From NCBI RefSeq assembly GCF_025056915.1, contig NZ_JANWVH010000016.1, positions 1 to 41,230 of the forward strand: a DNA stretch of 41,230 nt, written 5' to 3'. Under the pieces are notes generated by a model. The model saw only the letters and a list, made by a program, of their open reading frames with translations. It did no database searches and was not told the DNA's origin. This stretch comes from Meiothermus sp. (lineage in GTDB: Bacteria > Deinococcota > Deinococci > Deinococcales > Thermaceae). Shown piece after piece: positions 15,457 to 22,724 of this stretch; within the stretch, counting starts at the first letter, position 1, and every line of letters starts with the position of its first letter. A program made the position numbers and the translations under genes.

Positions 15457-15783
15457 CTAGGCCAGGGTGAGGTCTGCGGTTCTCTCGCCGGTTTGGCCTG
15501 TAAGATCCTTGCAGGTCACCTTGATCTGCCCCGCCTTGCTGGCCTTCATCTTGAAGGCGAAGAGCGGGTTGGCGCTGGTGCCGGGGCCAGGCTTGACCTG
15601 GGCAATGAGCTGGTTGTCCATCAGGACGTTGAGCTCGGTGATGTGATCGGCGGGAATCACCTTGCCGCTGGCATCCCGACGGGTGCCGGGCTCCATGGGG
15701 TGCTGGGCGACGATCTGCACACGCACTTCCTCACCGGCTTTGGGTTTGGCCGGGGTAAAACGAACCAGAATGTTAATGGGCAT
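15457..15783 (-). CDS. soxZ: SoxZ, sulfur-carrier scaffold subunit
   Basis: The 108-residue immunoglobulin-like protein lacks a signal peptide, as usual for SoxZ, which is exported with SoxY by Tat. Family blocks: ILVRFTPAKPKAGEEVRVQI, HPMEPGTRRDASGKVIPADHI, and FAFKMKASKAGQIKVTCKDLTG. It binds SoxY and guides it between the Sox enzymes. Start ATG 15783, eleven bases after soxY. Confidence 0.94.
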   Translation of the reverse strand: MPINILVRFTPAKPKAGEEVRVQIVAQHPMEPGTRRDASGKVIPADHITELNVLMDNQLIAQVKPGPGTSANPLFAFKMKASKAGQIKVTCKDLTGQTGERTADLTLA

Positions 15784-15794
15784 GACACACCTCC

Positions 15795-16256
15795 TTAACC
15801 GCAGCCACCCACGGTGACGCGCACCGACTGCGAAGCCATCAGGAACTTGCCGTCTTTGGTCTCGACAATGGCCCGAACGGGGGCGGTTTCAGCAACCCGC
15901 ACGCGGGTGGCATAGTAGGGCAGCACCCCGTTGAGAATCACCGTGAAGAGCAGCGGGTTGGCGTTTTTGTCGCTGAAGCAGTGAATGGCCTTGACCTGCT
16001 CGGCGGGCAGGCTGGCCTCAATCTCGACCGGCACATTGGCGCCCGACTCGGCGATGGTGGGCGCGGTCAGCTTAACCTGCTGCGAGACGGTCATGTCCTT
16101 GAAACCCTTGCCCAGCACCTGCTGCAAGCCCTTCTCCAGGTTGGCCAGGTCTTCGCCCTCGAGGGCCCCCTGAGCCAGCCCCGAGGTGAGCTGGGAAGCC
16201 AGCACCGCACCGGCCACGGCCCCTGCCGAGGCTTTCAAAAACTTTCTTCTATCCAC
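15795..16256 (-). CDS. soxY: SoxY, sulfur-carrier subunit
   Basis: The 153-residue protein starts with a Tat signal (VDRRKFLKASAGAVAG, cleavage near residue 30) and ends VTVGGCG. The C-terminal Gly-Gly-Cys arm is where thiosulfate is attached; the last glycine of the classical GGCGG is missing. The start is a GTG at 16256, chosen because GGAGGTG (16263-16269) sits six bases before it; upstream in-frame ATG at 16280 lies before that site. The gene overlaps the soxW end by 8 bases, so translation is coupled. Confidence 0.93.
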   Translation of the reverse strand: MDRRKFLKASAGAVAGAVLASQLTSGLAQGALEGEDLANLEKGLQQVLGKGFKDMTVSQQVKLTAPTIAESGANVPVEIEASLPAEQVKAIHCFSDKNANPLLFTVILNGVLPYYATRVRVAETAPVRAIVETKDGKFLMASQSVRVTVGGCG

Positions 16257-16686
16257 AACCTTCACCTCCTGCTTTCGCACAGATTTGCTGAAGCTCTTTC
16301 AGAAACTGCGCTCGGGTACGGCTGCCAAACAGCCGCCCCACTTCTTTCCACGTACCCCCCTGGGGTACGAAGAAAACCATACTGGGGGTGCCAAAAGCTC
16401 GCAACTGGGCACTGAGGGCGCGGCCCTCGGGGCTCTGGCTGTCCACGCTGGCCACCACAAAGCGACGCTCGAGGGCTCTCGAGACCGCCGCATCGGAAAA
16501 GACATGGGTGTTCATCTGGTCGCAGTATGGGCAGGTCTCACCCCAAAAATAGACCATCAGGATGCGCCCATACGACTGGGCATACTGGCTGGCCTGGGCA
16601 TAGGGATACCACCGGTCAAAATCCACCCCCTGGGCGTTGACCGTCATCAAGCTCGAGACCAGAGTTAGGAAGAACATGCGAACCAT
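16249..16686 (-). CDS. SoxW-like exported thioredoxin
   Basis: The 145-residue protein has a signal peptide (1-19) and a thioredoxin fold with active site C52-PY-C55 in FWGETCPYCDQM and the cis-Pro loop GTPSMVFF. It is the first gene of the sox operon and should reduce SoxY or other Sox cysteines with electrons from CcdA. The last residues are KAGGEGCG, which resemble a SoxY-type Gly/Cys arm, but the GGA-GGT-GAA codons also form the soxY ribosome binding site, so this tail could be a by-product of the overlap. Confidence 0.88.
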   Translation of the reverse strand: MVRMFFLTLVSSLMTVNAQGVDFDRWYPYAQASQYAQSYGRILMVYFWGETCPYCDQMNTHVFSDAAVSRALERRFVVASVDSQSPEGRALSAQLRAFGTPSMVFFVPQGGTWKEVGRLFGSRTRAQFLKELQQICAKAGGEGCG

Positions 16687-16718
16687 AAAATCTACTTCAG
16701 TTTGTATTAGCTCCTATT

Positions 16719-16747
16719 TTTATACTACCCTGGGGTATTCAAGTCAA
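16719..16747 (-). promoter_or_regulatory. Promoter and operator of the sox operon
   Basis: On the minus strand TTGACT (-35, 16742-16747) and TATAAA (-10, 16719-16724) are separated by exactly 17 bases. The spacer holds the palindrome TACCC-TG-GGGTA (16726-16737; larger GAATACCCCAGGGTAGTAT), the same class as the CstR/CsoR-type operators. A repressor bound there would block RNA polymerase. The bases from 16748 to 17066 toward tlpA hold no gene or strong hairpin that I can support. Confidence 0.8.
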
Positions 16748-17066
16748 CCGCCCATCTAACAGACCTCTCAACTCGAAAAACGCCATTTTTTTGTTGCCGA
16801 ACGGCTTGCTTCCACTCTCCCTCTAGCTATTCCTTTTGGATATAAACTCTATCACCTGCGGTTAGATTTGGGTTGGGTCACCCAAAGAAGATGCTGGGAA
16901 CGCAGGGCACCGGTCGCGATAAAGCCAAATCCGGCCTGGTCGAAGACCCCGCGCTTTCGCCTGTCCTGGTGGCTGTTTGGCTGGGTTGAAGGTTAGCACT
17001 GCCCAGCAGGGTTGTGTGCTGCCGCCTCTTGTGTTTTTGAGACGATGGCTCTTTAATGAAAGTAAC

Positions 17067-17083
17067 ATACCCTTTATAGGTAT
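17067..17083. promoter_or_regulatory. Candidate operator upstream of the TlpA-like gene
   Basis: ATACCCTTTATAGGTAT is an interrupted palindrome (ATACC...GGTAT) of the same outer half-sites as the sox and cstB operators, but with an AT-rich centre that could itself be the -10 (TTTATA, 17073-17078). It ends 21 bases before the start codon. No good -35 box is seen. Confidence 0.45.
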
Positions 17084-17103
17084 CCACAGTACGCGGAGGT
17101 GGC

Positions 17104-17583
17104 ATGAACCACTGGTTTGCAACCCTCATCCTGTTCGCAGTCGCCCTGGCGGCGTCGCCGGGCCAGGTGGCTCCAGACTTTCGGCTGCGCGATGCTTCCG
17201 GCAAGGTTTACACCCTGAGCAGTTTCAAGGGAAAGCCGGTAGTGATTACTTTCTGGGCCAGCTGGTGCCCTGTTTGCAAGGCCGAGTTCCCCAAGCTGCA
17301 TCGCCTGGCGCAGGAGTACAAGGTACCCTTTGTGGTGATCAGCCGGGAGCCCAGGGATACCGACCAGGTTGTACGCGACTACATGAAGAGCTACCCTGGC
17401 TTTCTGCCCTTGCTGGCCCTGCCAGGGGGCGATAACCCGGTTGCGGTCGCCAACCGCTTCAGGGTATTGGGACAGCCCTGGACGTTTGTGCTCGATGGTG
17501 AAGGAAAAATCGTCAACCTGTATGCAGGCAAGGTAGAGGTAGATGCCCTGAAGGACGACCTTGCTCTGGCCGGCTATGAGTAG
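17104..17583 (+). CDS. TlpA/ResA-like exported thioredoxin
   Basis: The 159-residue protein has a signal peptide (1-17) and an AhpC-TSA/Redoxin fold: APDFRLRDASGKVYTLSSFKGK, active site WCPVC in FWASWCPVCKAEFP, and a QPWTFVLDGEGKIV cis-Pro loop. Such proteins reduce disulfides in apocytochrome c or in Sox proteins, fed by CcdA. The ATG at 17104 follows GCGGAGGTGGC. It is divergent from the sox operon and shares the intergenic region with it. Confidence 0.9.
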   Translation: MNHWFATLILFAVALAASPGQVAPDFRLRDASGKVYTLSSFKGKPVVITFWASWCPVCKAEFPKLHRLAQEYKVPFVVISREPRDTDQVVRDYMKSYPGFLPLLALPGGDNPVAVANRFRVLGQPWTFVLDGEGKIVNLYAGKVEVDALKDDLALAGYE

Positions 17584-17711
17584 CCTGGGCGCTCCGATAC
17601 GACCGCCATCAAGTGGTTTTTGCTCAGATTTTTTCGGATTATGACCCATGCCCAAATACCCTGGGTTGGGCTGAAAAGGTATTCGCGGACAGATTGTAGA
17701 GCACCAGCACG

Positions 17712-17736
17712 GCGCCTGAACGGCGCATCTTTTTTG
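17712..17736 (+). terminator. Possible terminator after the TlpA-like gene
   Basis: GCGCC-TGAAC-GGCGC forms a short 5-base-pair stem followed by ATCTTTTTTG. It lies 128 bases past the stop, so it is a weak candidate. The bases from 17584 to 17868 contain no supported gene. Confidence 0.35.
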
Positions 17737-17868
17737 AGGATATGTGATGATCAGGCTTTTGCCACATCTGATGGCGCTGCTAATCAACGTTCACCAACCA
17801 GCTCGACCGAGGAGTTCCTGGTAGGTGTTATTACTTTTTTTGAGGCCAGGGGGTACCTTGAAAAACAA

Positions 17869-17966
17869 AGCGCTCTTCTTGTGGGCCTTTCGAGTTTGAG
17901 AAAGCTTATCCCTGAACACAACAGGGGCCGCCTGGAAGGGCAGCCCTGTCTGTGAAGAGTTCGATA
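17869..17966 (-). repeat. Interspersed TIR element, copy 2a (short form)
   Basis: AGCGCTCTTC... at the left and TGTCTGTGAAGAGTTCGATA at the right match the element ends, with TTCGAGTTTGAGAAAGC and GAACACAACAGGGGCCGCCTGG inside. It lies head-to-head with copy 2b, 22 bases away. The inner stem is partly degenerate (GGGGCCGCC against GGGCAGCCC). Confidence 0.7.
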
Positions 17967-17988
17967 GAACCCTGCGAATCCGACGTTA

Positions 17989-18093
17989 TCGCGCCCTTCA
18001 CAGATGTGGCCGCCTAGATAGGCGGCCACTCTTCTGTCCAGGAAAAAGCTTTCGTATAAGTCGAATGGCTCTACATATGTGAGGAGCGCTCTA
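17989..18093 (+). repeat. Interspersed TIR element, copy 2b (short form)
   Basis: A 105-base copy from TCGCGCCCTTCACAGATG to GTGAGGAGCGCTCTA. The centre is a clean hairpin GTGGCCGCC-TAGATA-GGCGGCCAC (9 base pairs), which shows the minimal form of the family without the long central insert. Its last three bases on the minus strand (TAG) are the stop codon of the CZB gene. Confidence 0.85.
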
Positions 18094-18543
18094 GTGGAGT
18101 GTGCGCTCTTTATGCATCAAAGCGGCGAGGTTGTAGACGATGTCTTTGGACAGACGATCAAACTCGCTCTCGAGCATGACCTGGGCAGCCTCCACACCAC
18201 GCATCCGGAGGGTTTGCACGATACGTGCAGCATATAGATGGAAGACCCGGTGGGTTTCGCGCAGGGTGCCAAACTCAGGGTGCAGGGCAAGCGTGCTGCG
18301 GGCAGCCTTTCCGTAGAGCCACTGACCCAGAGCGCACTGGTTGTCTTGCATCACAAGGCCAATGTCCAGCTCCTCATTGGAGCGGTCCAGTATGCAGTCC
18401 TCGAGGCGTTTACGCCAGGCCAGGTGGGCGTTGATTACGGCCTGTACATCGAGGCCCATAAAGTGCTGTTCGGCTTCCTCTAGCTTGGGTGCTTCGGGCG
18501 GTTGCTTGCGGCTCCAACTGCGAAGCCAATCGAATAGATTCAT
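18091..18543 (-). CDS. Stand-alone CZB (chemoreceptor zinc-binding) domain protein
   Basis: The 150-residue soluble helical protein matches the CZB domain: zinc ligands His40 (INAHLAWRKRL), Cys70 (DNQCALGQWLYGK), His98 and His102 (LRETHRVFHLYAARIV). The spacing 30-28-4 agrees with that of E. coli DgcZ (His22, Cys52, His79, His83). CZB domains bind zinc very tightly and sense zinc or hypochlorous acid via the zinc thiolate; here no receptor or cyclase domain is attached. The start at 18543 is the first ATG; a TTG ten codons upstream is possible. Its stop codon is the first triplet of the adjoining repeat element. Confidence 0.85.
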   Translation of the reverse strand: MNLFDWLRSWSRKQPPEAPKLEEAEQHFMGLDVQAVINAHLAWRKRLEDCILDRSNEELDIGLVMQDNQCALGQWLYGKAARSTLALHPEFGTLRETHRVFHLYAARIVQTLRMRGVEAAQVMLESEFDRLSKDIVYNLAALMHKERTLH

Positions 18544-18673
18544 AATGGACAGGATAGAAAATGGCTTGTGCAAAAGTTGTGGAATGTCGCCTTCATTATC
18601 GCGTTAATTGCGTTATCAATGGGGGTATGCAGATTTGGTTCAAGCCGCTTGAGGTCTATGGCTGCCCCAAAGA

Positions 18674-18690
18674 CAGACGGGGAACGTCTG
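18674..18690 (-). terminator. Possible terminator after the TauE/SafE gene
   Basis: On the minus strand CAGACG-TTCCC-CGTCTG followed by TCTTTG gives a 6-base-pair stem with a poor T-run, 26 bases past the stop of the exporter gene. Confidence 0.35.
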
Positions 18691-18715
18691 GCGGGTCGGG
18701 TGGTTTGGGCTCGAG

Positions 18716-19480
18716 CTACCCGTGCAAAACCCTGGGCAGGTTCTGCCACAGAATGAAGACCCCCATCAACACCAGAAACCCGGCAAAGCCGCGCCGCAGG
18801 GTCAGTTGGGGGATGGACGCCGCCATGCGCCCGCCAAACAGGCTGCCCACGATGCCAAGCGCGGCAAACAACAGCACGATGTCCCAGTGCACGCTGTAGC
18901 CCTGTTCGGGCAGCAGGTGAAGGTATTTGTAAAAGCCGCTGGCCGACTTCATGGCCACCACCAGCAGGCTGGTGCCCACCGCCAGGTGCATGGAGAGCCC
19001 CCCCAGAAGCACCAGGGCCGGCACAATCAAAAAGCCCCCGCCCACCCCCACCAGACCGGTCAGGATGCCCACCACCAGACCATCGAGGATGATTTTGAAG
19101 TAGGAGCGCTTTTGCGGTTTGGCCTCGAGCTTGGGCGGGCGGAACATCATATAAGCAGCCAGGAGCATCACCACCGCAAACAGCCCCAGCTGCCAGACCC
19201 CCGGCACCCATTTGGAAAAATAGGCCCCCAGGTAGGTGCCCGCCATGCCCGGCAGGCCGAAGAACAGCACATTGCGCCAGTCAATCAGGCCCTTGAGGGC
19301 ATAGGGTATGGCCCCCACCAGGGCAATCAAACCCACGATGGCCAGCGACTCGGCAATAGCCAGCTTGTCGGGCTCGCCCACCAGATAGACCAGAATGGGC
19401 ACCGTCAGGATGGAGCCCCCCGACCCGAGCATCCCCAGGGCCAGGCCAATCAGAATAGCTCCAATCCAGGCTAGGTACAT
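18716..19480 (-). CDS. TauE/SafE (TSUP) family sulfur-compound exporter
   Basis: The 254-residue membrane protein has about eight hydrophobic helices in two halves, each starting with the family glycine motif: ALGMLGSGGSILTVPIL near residue 15-30 and GILTGLVGVGGGFLIVPAL near 140-158. TSUP proteins export or import sulfite, thiosulfate or organosulfonates. At the end of a persulfide-dioxygenase/rhodanese operon it most likely removes sulfite or thiosulfate. Its start overlaps the preceding rhodanese gene by ten bases. Confidence 0.9.
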   Translation of the reverse strand: MYLAWIGAILIGLALGMLGSGGSILTVPILVYLVGEPDKLAIAESLAIVGLIALVGAIPYALKGLIDWRNVLFFGLPGMAGTYLGAYFSKWVPGVWQLGLFAVVMLLAAYMMFRPPKLEAKPQKRSYFKIILDGLVVGILTGLVGVGGGFLIVPALVLLGGLSMHLAVGTSLLVVAMKSASGFYKYLHLLPEQGYSVHWDIVLLFAALGIVGSLFGGRMAASIPQLTLRRGFAGFLVLMGVFILWQNLPRVLHG

Positions 19481-19815
19481 GGGGCCTCCTCGGGCCTGAA
19501 GGGGGGCTCGAGGTTCTTTGAACGCTCGAGCCTGTACCCTAAGGCCGCATAGCCCTGAACCCCGCCGACCAGCTTGCCGGCCTCGAACCCCTCATACTCG
19601 AGAACCTCGGCGGCCAGACCGGCCCGGTTTCCGGTGGCACAGAGGGTGATGATGGGACTTTGCAGGGTGTCGAGCTCTTCCAAAAGCCGTTCCAGCGGAA
19701 TGTTGCGGGCCCCCGGAATGTGGCCGCTGGCGTACTCTGCCTCCGAGCGCACATCCAGGAGCAGGGCGCCCTTTTTTTGCCAGAGGGAAAGCTCGTTGGG
19801 AAAAACCTCAAACAT
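19471..19815 (-). CDS. Single-domain rhodanese
   Basis: The 114-residue cytoplasmic protein has one rhodanese domain: LLLDVRSEAEYASGHIPGA, active-site loop CATGNRAG, and a C-terminal GGVQGYAALGYRLE. It ends with a short tail containing a further Cys near the C-terminus (EEAPCT). The ATG at 19815 touches the stop of the upstream rhodanese gene. It would pass persulfide sulfur between low-molecular-weight thiols and enzymes. Confidence 0.9.
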   Translation of the reverse strand: MFEVFPNELSLWQKKGALLLDVRSEAEYASGHIPGARNIPLERLLEELDTLQSPIITLCATGNRAGLAAEVLEYEGFEAGKLVGGVQGYAALGYRLERSKNLEPPFRPEEAPCT

Positions 19816-20156
19816 TATTTCACCGGGAGCTTCTGCCGCTGCCAGGCCAAAAGGCCCCCCGCCAGGTTGTAGACGGTGTAGCCCTTTTCGGCCAGGAAGC
19901 GGGCGGCCTGGGCACTGCGGCTGCCGCTTCGGCACTGGCAGATGATTTCCTTGTTTTTGGGCAGCTTTTCCCACTCCTCCGCCAACCGGTCCAGTGGCAG
20001 GGCCTGTGAGCCGGGAATCTTGGCTTCCTGACGCTCCAGCGGGGTGCGCACGTCCAGGATGATGGCCCCGGCCTTGGCCTTTTCGTAGGCCTCGAGGGGG
20101 CTGAGCTGCCCCACCCTGGCCCCACCCCCCAGCAGGCTTTTGAGCCATCCGATCAA
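19815..20156 (-). CDS. Single-domain rhodanese with a short N-terminal lead
   Basis: The 113-residue protein has a basic/Gly-rich lead (IGWLKSLLGGGARVG), then the rhodanese domain with IILDVRTPLERQEAKIPGS and active loop CRSGSRSAQ, preceded by a second Cys two residues away (ICQCRSG). The start is a TTG at 20156 overlapping the upstream stop (TTGA), with GAGGTG at good distance. Much longer in-frame extension upstream runs inside the neighbouring gene and is not real. Confidence 0.85.
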   Translation of the reverse strand: MIGWLKSLLGGGARVGQLSPLEAYEKAKAGAIILDVRTPLERQEAKIPGSQALPLDRLAEEWEKLPKNKEIICQCRSGSRSAQAARFLAEKGYTVYNLAGGLLAWQRQKLPVK

Positions 20157-20815
20157 CGCGCCACCTCGAATCCCGCGGCCATCCAGCCGTAGGTGCCGCC
20201 CTCGAGGTTCCCCACCTTGGCGCCCTCGAAGCCCTGGCCTACCAGGAACTCCGAGGCCTGCGAGGAGCGGTTGCCCGAGGCGCAGACCAGCACCAGCTTG
20301 CGGTCTTTGGGCAGGTTTTTGGACTCCGCCACGAAGCGGCCCAGCGGGATGTTCACCGCCCCCGGCACGTGGCCCATGGCGTACTCGTAGGGTTCGCGCA
20401 CATCCACCACGTAGGCCCCCTCCTGAATCCATTGCTGGGCTTCGTGGGGGGTCAGCTCGGTGAAGGCGGTGTCGTGGTAGGTGGCCCCGAGGGGCTGGGT
20501 GTCCAGGGGCAGGCCCATCTGGTACCAGGCCATAATGCCCCCGTCCAGGTTCAGCAGGTTGCTGTACCCCTTGGCCGAGAGCCAGCCCGCCGCCTGGGCG
20601 CTGCGGTTGCCGCTGCGGCAGTAGAGCACCACAGGCTTGTCCTTCGGAATCTCTCCGAAGCGTCCGGCAAACTCCGAGAGCGGGATGGGCTTGGCTCCCT
20701 CGATGCGCACCTGGGCATACTCCTCGGGTTCACGCACATCCACGAAGAGGACGTTCTCCGCTTGCAGCTTGCGGGCTTCCTGGGGGCTGATGTCTTTGTA
20801 CGGTACGGTTAGCAT
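20153..20815 (-). CDS. Tandem two-domain rhodanese (both domains active)
   Basis: The 220-residue protein has two rhodanese domains, both with an active Cys: Cys66 in YCRSGNRSAQ and Cys178 in VCASGNRSSQ. In classical thiosulfate sulfurtransferases (TST/SseA) only the second domain is active, so this protein differs: it resembles a fusion of two of the small rhodaneses of this operon. Start ATG 20815 is preceded by GGGAGGAACCC. The last four bases overlap the next gene. Confidence 0.9.
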   Translation of the reverse strand: MLTVPYKDISPQEARKLQAENVLFVDVREPEEYAQVRIEGAKPIPLSEFAGRFGEIPKDKPVVLYCRSGNRSAQAAGWLSAKGYSNLLNLDGGIMAWYQMGLPLDTQPLGATYHDTAFTELTPHEAQQWIQEGAYVVDVREPYEYAMGHVPGAVNIPLGRFVAESKNLPKDRKLVLVCASGNRSSQASEFLVGQGFEGAKVGNLEGGTYGWMAAGFEVAR

Positions 20816-20843
20816 GGGTTCCTCCCTAAAAAATGGGCCGCTT

Positions 20844-21152
20844 TTACACCGGGCTGGCACAGGGGATACCGGCCTCACACCAGGCTTTGAGGCCGCCCTC
20901 GAGCTGCCAGACCTTGGGGTGGCCCAGGCTTTGCAGGGTTTTGAGCCCTTCCTGTGAGCGGTTGCCGCTACGGCAGTAGAGCAAAACGGGTTGTTCGCGC
21001 TCGAGGTACAGCGGGGCCAGGCTGGCCAGCTTAGACAAGGGCAGGCGCAAAGCCCCCGGCAAGACGCCCTCGGCCCACTCCTCGGGCTCGCGGATATCCA
21101 CCACTTGGTAGCGCTCTAGGGTCAGGTAGGCGGTTTTGACGTTCAGGTTCAT
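20844..21152 (-). CDS. Single-domain rhodanese (short)
   Basis: The 102-residue protein has the rhodanese signature VVDIREPEEWAEGVLPGA and active loop YCRSGNRSQEG, ending with WCEAGIPCASPV, where two more Cys occur. It sits between the CstB-like gene and the tandem rhodanese. It is likely a cytosolic persulfide carrier in the same pathway. Confidence 0.9.
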   Translation of the reverse strand: MNLNVKTAYLTLERYQVVDIREPEEWAEGVLPGALRLPLSKLASLAPLYLEREQPVLLYCRSGNRSQEGLKTLQSLGHPKVWQLEGGLKAWCEAGIPCASPV

Positions 21153-21215
21153 AGGCGTTCAGGTTTCGTGGGGGAGCCCCTGGCGAGGCCAGGGGCCTTG
21201 GGCGTGGTTCAGGGT

Positions 21216-22658
21216 TCAGGCCCCCACCAGCTCGCGGGCCGGGCCTTTCTCCACTGGAAAGCCTTCCTGCTGCCAGGCCCGGATGCCCCCGGTAAGGTTG
21301 ATCAGGTTGGTAAAGCCTGCCGAAAGCAGGGCGCTGATGGCCGTGGAGGAGCGGTCGCCGCCCAGGCAGTGCACCACCACCGGTTTGTCCTTGGGAATGC
21401 GGTTCAGGTGGTTCATCACCCGTCCGGCATGGATATTGAGAGCGCCGGGGATGTGGCCGGCCAGGTACTCGTCGGCCCCGCGCACGTCCAGGATGGCCAC
21501 CTCGCCCTTTTCCCAGCGGGCCTTGGCCTCGGCAGCGGTGATCTGCGGCACGGTCTTTAGCTCCCCCCGCACATAGCCGTCCAGGCTGGGGATATAGCCC
21601 ACCACCCGATCCAGCCCAATACGGATGAGCTGCTTGACCAGCTCGGGCACCCGCTCGGGGCTGGCCAGCAGGATGAAGTCACGGTCGTAGGGCAGCAGCC
21701 AGCCGGCCCAGGTCGAGAAGCTCTTGCCTGCCGGGATGTTGATGGCCCCCTCGAGGTGCCCCCCGGCAAAGGCCAGCTTGTCGCGGGTATCTACCAGCAA
21801 GACCCCCTCGGCCAGCTTTTGCTGGAACTGCTCCGGCGTGAAGAGGTGCGGCTCCCTGAGGTCGCCCAGGATGGGCATCCCGTCGCGGTTCATGCGCTTC
21901 ATCTGGGCAAAGTAGTAGGGGGCCTCGGGCTGGCCGGAGAGCAGGGCCTTGACGAAGCCTTCCTCGTCATTGTTGCGCAGGTAGTCGGCCCACCAGGCGA
22001 AGCGCCGCTCGTAGCCCACGGTGGTGCTGGCCACCGCCCCCAGGCCCTTGCCGCAAGCGCTTCCGGCCCCGTGGCCGGGCCAGACCTGCACGTAGTCGGG
22101 CAGGGTGAGGAACTTTTCCTTGAGGCTCTTGAACATGCGCCGCGCGCCGGGCTCGGCGGTGCCCATAATGCCCGCTGCCTCTTCCAGGAGGTCGGGGCGG
22201 CCAATGTCGCCCACGAACACAAAGTCGCCGGTCAGGATGAAGCCCGGCTCGCTGGCGGCGGCGCCGTCTTGCACCAGGAAGCTGATGTGCTCGGGGGTGT
22301 GGCCGGGGGTGTGCAGCACGGTGAGGGTGATGTTGCCCAGCTTGATCTGGTCGCCGTCCCGCACGAGCTGGTAGTCGAAGCCCTCGAGGCCCTTGTATTT
22401 CCAGTTCTCGTCGCCCTCGTCGCTCAGGTACAGTTTGGCCCCGGTGGCCCGGGCCAGCTCGCGGGCCCCCGAGAGGTAGTCGGCGTGGATGTGGGTCTCG
22501 GTGATGGCCACAATTTTCATGCCGTTTTTCTGAGCCTCGTCGAGGTAGACCTGGATATCGCGCCGGGGGTCAACCACAATGGCGGCGCCGGCGGACTGGC
22601 AGCCGATGAAGTAACTGCCCTGGGCCAAGCCTTCTTCGTAAATCTGCTTGAAGAGCAT
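21216..22658 (-). CDS. CstB-like persulfide dioxygenase with pseudo-rhodanese and rhodanese domains
   Basis: The 480-residue cytoplasmic protein combines a metallo-beta-lactamase persulfide dioxygenase domain (residues 1-260; iron site THIHADY at 55-61, HTPGHTPEH, TGDFVFVGDIGRPDL, WPGHG), a pseudo-rhodanese domain (275-365) lacking the active Cys (LLASPERV), and an active rhodanese domain with Cys431 in HCLGGDRSS. This is the Staphylococcus CstB order. It would oxidise low-molecular-weight persulfides to sulfite and convert them to thiosulfate. The ATG at 22658 is set by GGAGGTTTGCAG; an earlier in-frame start lies before the site. It has its own promoter with two operators. Confidence 0.93.
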   Translation of the reverse strand: MLFKQIYEEGLAQGSYFIGCQSAGAAIVVDPRRDIQVYLDEAQKNGMKIVAITETHIHADYLSGARELARATGAKLYLSDEGDENWKYKGLEGFDYQLVRDGDQIKLGNITLTVLHTPGHTPEHISFLVQDGAAASEPGFILTGDFVFVGDIGRPDLLEEAAGIMGTAEPGARRMFKSLKEKFLTLPDYVQVWPGHGAGSACGKGLGAVASTTVGYERRFAWWADYLRNNDEEGFVKALLSGQPEAPYYFAQMKRMNRDGMPILGDLREPHLFTPEQFQQKLAEGVLLVDTRDKLAFAGGHLEGAINIPAGKSFSTWAGWLLPYDRDFILLASPERVPELVKQLIRIGLDRVVGYIPSLDGYVRGELKTVPQITAAEAKARWEKGEVAILDVRGADEYLAGHIPGALNIHAGRVMNHLNRIPKDKPVVVHCLGGDRSSTAISALLSAGFTNLINLTGGIRAWQQEGFPVEKGPARELVGA

Positions 22659-22679
22659 CTGCAAACCTCCAGAGGGCAG

Positions 22680-22724
22680 CATATATCCCCAGGGGGTATT
22701 TTGTCAAATACCCCCCCTGGATAT
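22680..22724 (-). promoter_or_regulatory. Promoter with two GGGTAT-type operators before the CstB-like gene
   Basis: On the minus strand TTGACA (22702-22707) and TATATG (22680-22685) are separated by 16 bases. The spacer holds ATACCCCCTGGGGATAT (22683-22699) and a second palindromic site ATATCCAGGGGGGGTAT (22708-22724) lies just upstream of the -35. Both have ATAYCC...GGGTAT half-sites with a C/G-rich core, like CstR and CsoR operators. The two sites are 25 bases apart. Confidence 0.78.

Noticed and set aside
17620-17955. Plus-strand 111-codon frame between the TlpA-like gene and the CZB gene
   Set aside because: No ribosome binding site, no family pattern, and its second half lies in a copy of the repeat element.
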